From: Ectothiorhodospira shaposhnikovii
GTDB lineage: Bacteria; Pseudomonadota; Gammaproteobacteria; Ectothiorhodospirales; Ectothiorhodospiraceae
DNA: 64,000 nucleotides
Assembly: GCF_016584105.1 (NCBI RefSeq)
Contig: NZ_NRSM01000012.1
Location: 1-64,000, forward strand
Reading direction: 5' to 3'
The translations under genes and the position numbers were made by a program. A model generated the notes under the pieces. That model was not told the origin of the DNA and did not search any database. It saw only the letters and a program-made list of their open reading frames with translations. Of the stretch, positions 63,356 to 64,000 are shown one piece after another (positions within the stretch are counted from its first letter, which is position 1; each line of letters starts with the position of its first letter).

Positions 63356-63895
63356 TTACAGGGGCACCGCGCCCCCTATCCACCACAAACTGACCAGAGC
63401 CACCGAGGCACCGATGGCGGCGCCGGCCAGCACGTCGGTGGGATAATGCAGCCCCAGCACCAGCCGGGACATGGCCACCATCAGGGTGAAGGGCAGCACC
63501 AGCCAGGCCCAGACCGGCAACCAGGCCAGCAGCACCACGGTAAAGGCCACCGCATGCAGGGTGTGTCCGGAGGGAAAGCTGAACCGGTCCAGCGGAGCCA
63601 CGTTCAGGTTGATGTCGGCGCTGCGCCGGAACGGTCTGTCCCGCCCCGTGGTCGCCTTCAGGAACTTGTAGATGGGCAGGCACAAAAGCCCCACCAGGGC
63701 CATGTGCAGACTCACATGCAGGGCCTGCATGCCGTGGATCAGGGGCAGGCAGAGCATCAGGGTGTACCAGAAAACCCCGTCACCCAGCCGGCTGACCCCG
63801 GCAAACACCCGGTTGATGAGCCACCGGTGTCCCATGCGGTTGAAGGCCAGGCATACCGGAATCTCCGCCTCGGTCACTCGTTGCATCAGTCCCAT
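63356..63895 (-). CDS. PAP2-family membrane phosphatase
   Basis: A 179-residue integral membrane protein with the three PAP2 motifs: KATTGRDRP, PSGH (in FSFPSGHTLHAVAF) and SRLVLGLHYPTD. It should remove phosphate from lipid or isoprenyl pyrophosphate substrates; undecaprenyl-PP or phosphatidic acid are typical, not decided here. ATG 63895 follows GAGAGG. It overlaps the preceding partial gene by ten bases, suggesting an operon. Confidence 0.9.
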   Translation of the reverse strand: MGLMQRVTEAEIPVCLAFNRMGHRWLINRVFAGVSRLGDGVFWYTLMLCLPLIHGMQALHVSLHMALVGLLCLPIYKFLKATTGRDRPFRRSADINLNVAPLDRFSFPSGHTLHAVAFTVVLLAWLPVWAWLVLPFTLMVAMSRLVLGLHYPTDVLAGAAIGASVALVSLWWIGGAVPL

Positions 63896-63999
63896 GTTGA
63901 CCTCTCTTGAGCACACTCGAAAAACAGCGCTTCCAGCCGATCATGGATACAGCGCCAGTCCACCGACTCGGCCACTGACCGGGCCTGTTGGCCCAGGCC
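63886..63999 (-). CDS. C-terminal end of a gene cut by the window edge, possibly a glycosyltransferase
   Basis: A 37-residue tail (GLGQQARSVAESVDWRCIH...LFFECAQERSTWD) open at the right edge and ending in TGA at 63888-63886, inside the PAP2 start. The pattern of an Ala/Arg-rich helix, a Trp and a final aromatic helix is typical of GT4-type glycosyltransferase ends, but this much sequence does not prove it. The overlap with a lipid phosphatase gene fits a lipid or polysaccharide operon. Confidence 0.45.
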   Translation of the reverse strand, partial: GLGQQARSVAESVDWRCIHDRLEALFFECAQERSTWD

Positions 64000-64000
64000 C

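Noticed and set aside
1-64000. CRISPR array, prophage or intact insertion sequence
   Set aside because: No regularly spaced direct repeats of CRISPR type, no structural phage genes and no transposase gene were seen on either strand.

Overview
The window is high-GC DNA with dense, overlapping genes, classic gammaproteobacterial gene order and no ribosomal RNA, phage or CRISPR array. The blocks lolB-ispE-tRNA-Gln-prs-rplY-pth-ychF, hemA-prfA-prmC, mrdA-mrdB-mltB-rlpA-dacA-dat-ybeD-lipB and lptD-surA-pdxA-rsmA point to a gammaproteobacterium. An Ectothiorhodospiraceae/Thioalkalivibrio-like organism is my guess from gene order and base composition only; no search was run.

Layout. (1) 1-10.5 kb: envelope and stress genes (small lipoproteins, a DUF4398 protein coupled to an OmpA-type protein, a 24-residue membrane peptide, a fatty acid desaturase, a Crp/Fnr regulator, a DUF3309 peptide) and a minus-strand signalling operon: a 44-residue ORF, a CheB-CheR-PAS fusion with most of CheB missing, and a PAS-GGDEF-EAL protein with a degenerate EAL site. 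(2) 10.5-10.6 kb: tRNA-Met with a rho-independent terminator. (3) 10.9-32.2 kb: a defence island of twelve minus-strand genes. (4) 32.5-43.2 kb: housekeeping genes for translation, lipoprotein sorting, isoprenoids and heme. (5) 43.2-51.2 kb: lipoylation, D-amino acid and peptidoglycan/rod-shape genes. (6) 51.3-64 kb: ppa, adk, lptD-surA-pdxA, rsmA, tal, glk, apaG, apaH and a PAP2 phosphatase.

The defence island is the most interesting part. Its genes are separated by at most 15 bases and several share an ATGA or TGATG stop-start overlap, so it looks like one 21-kb transcription unit. In transcription order: a Fic protein with an N-terminal inhibitory motif and a C-terminal winged helix; a 1757-residue DEAD helicase with a DUF1998-like end; an SNF2 (DrmD-like) helicase; an AlbA_2/Schlafen-like ATP-binding protein; a 1344-residue Eco57I-type adenine methyltransferase; a SMEK-domain nuclease-like protein whose second half is probably an APAZ-like region; a short, catalytically degenerate prokaryotic Argonaute; a DUF3696 ATPase; a PIN-like RNase; an Rnl2-type RNA ligase; an HNH nuclease; and a chimera that joins the first 89 residues of a DUF262 protein in frame to the C-terminal tail of a second, different PIWI protein. 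The only plausible promoter seen lies upstream of fic and is overlaid by two of four copies of an AAATGGGGTA motif, a likely repressor-operator array.

Inference: a DISARM/Druantia-like helicase-methyltransferase module, a SMEK-short-Argonaute pair and an RNA cut-and-reseal cassette have been stacked under one regulated promoter. The SMEK-Argonaute pair is the best candidate for a little-described system.
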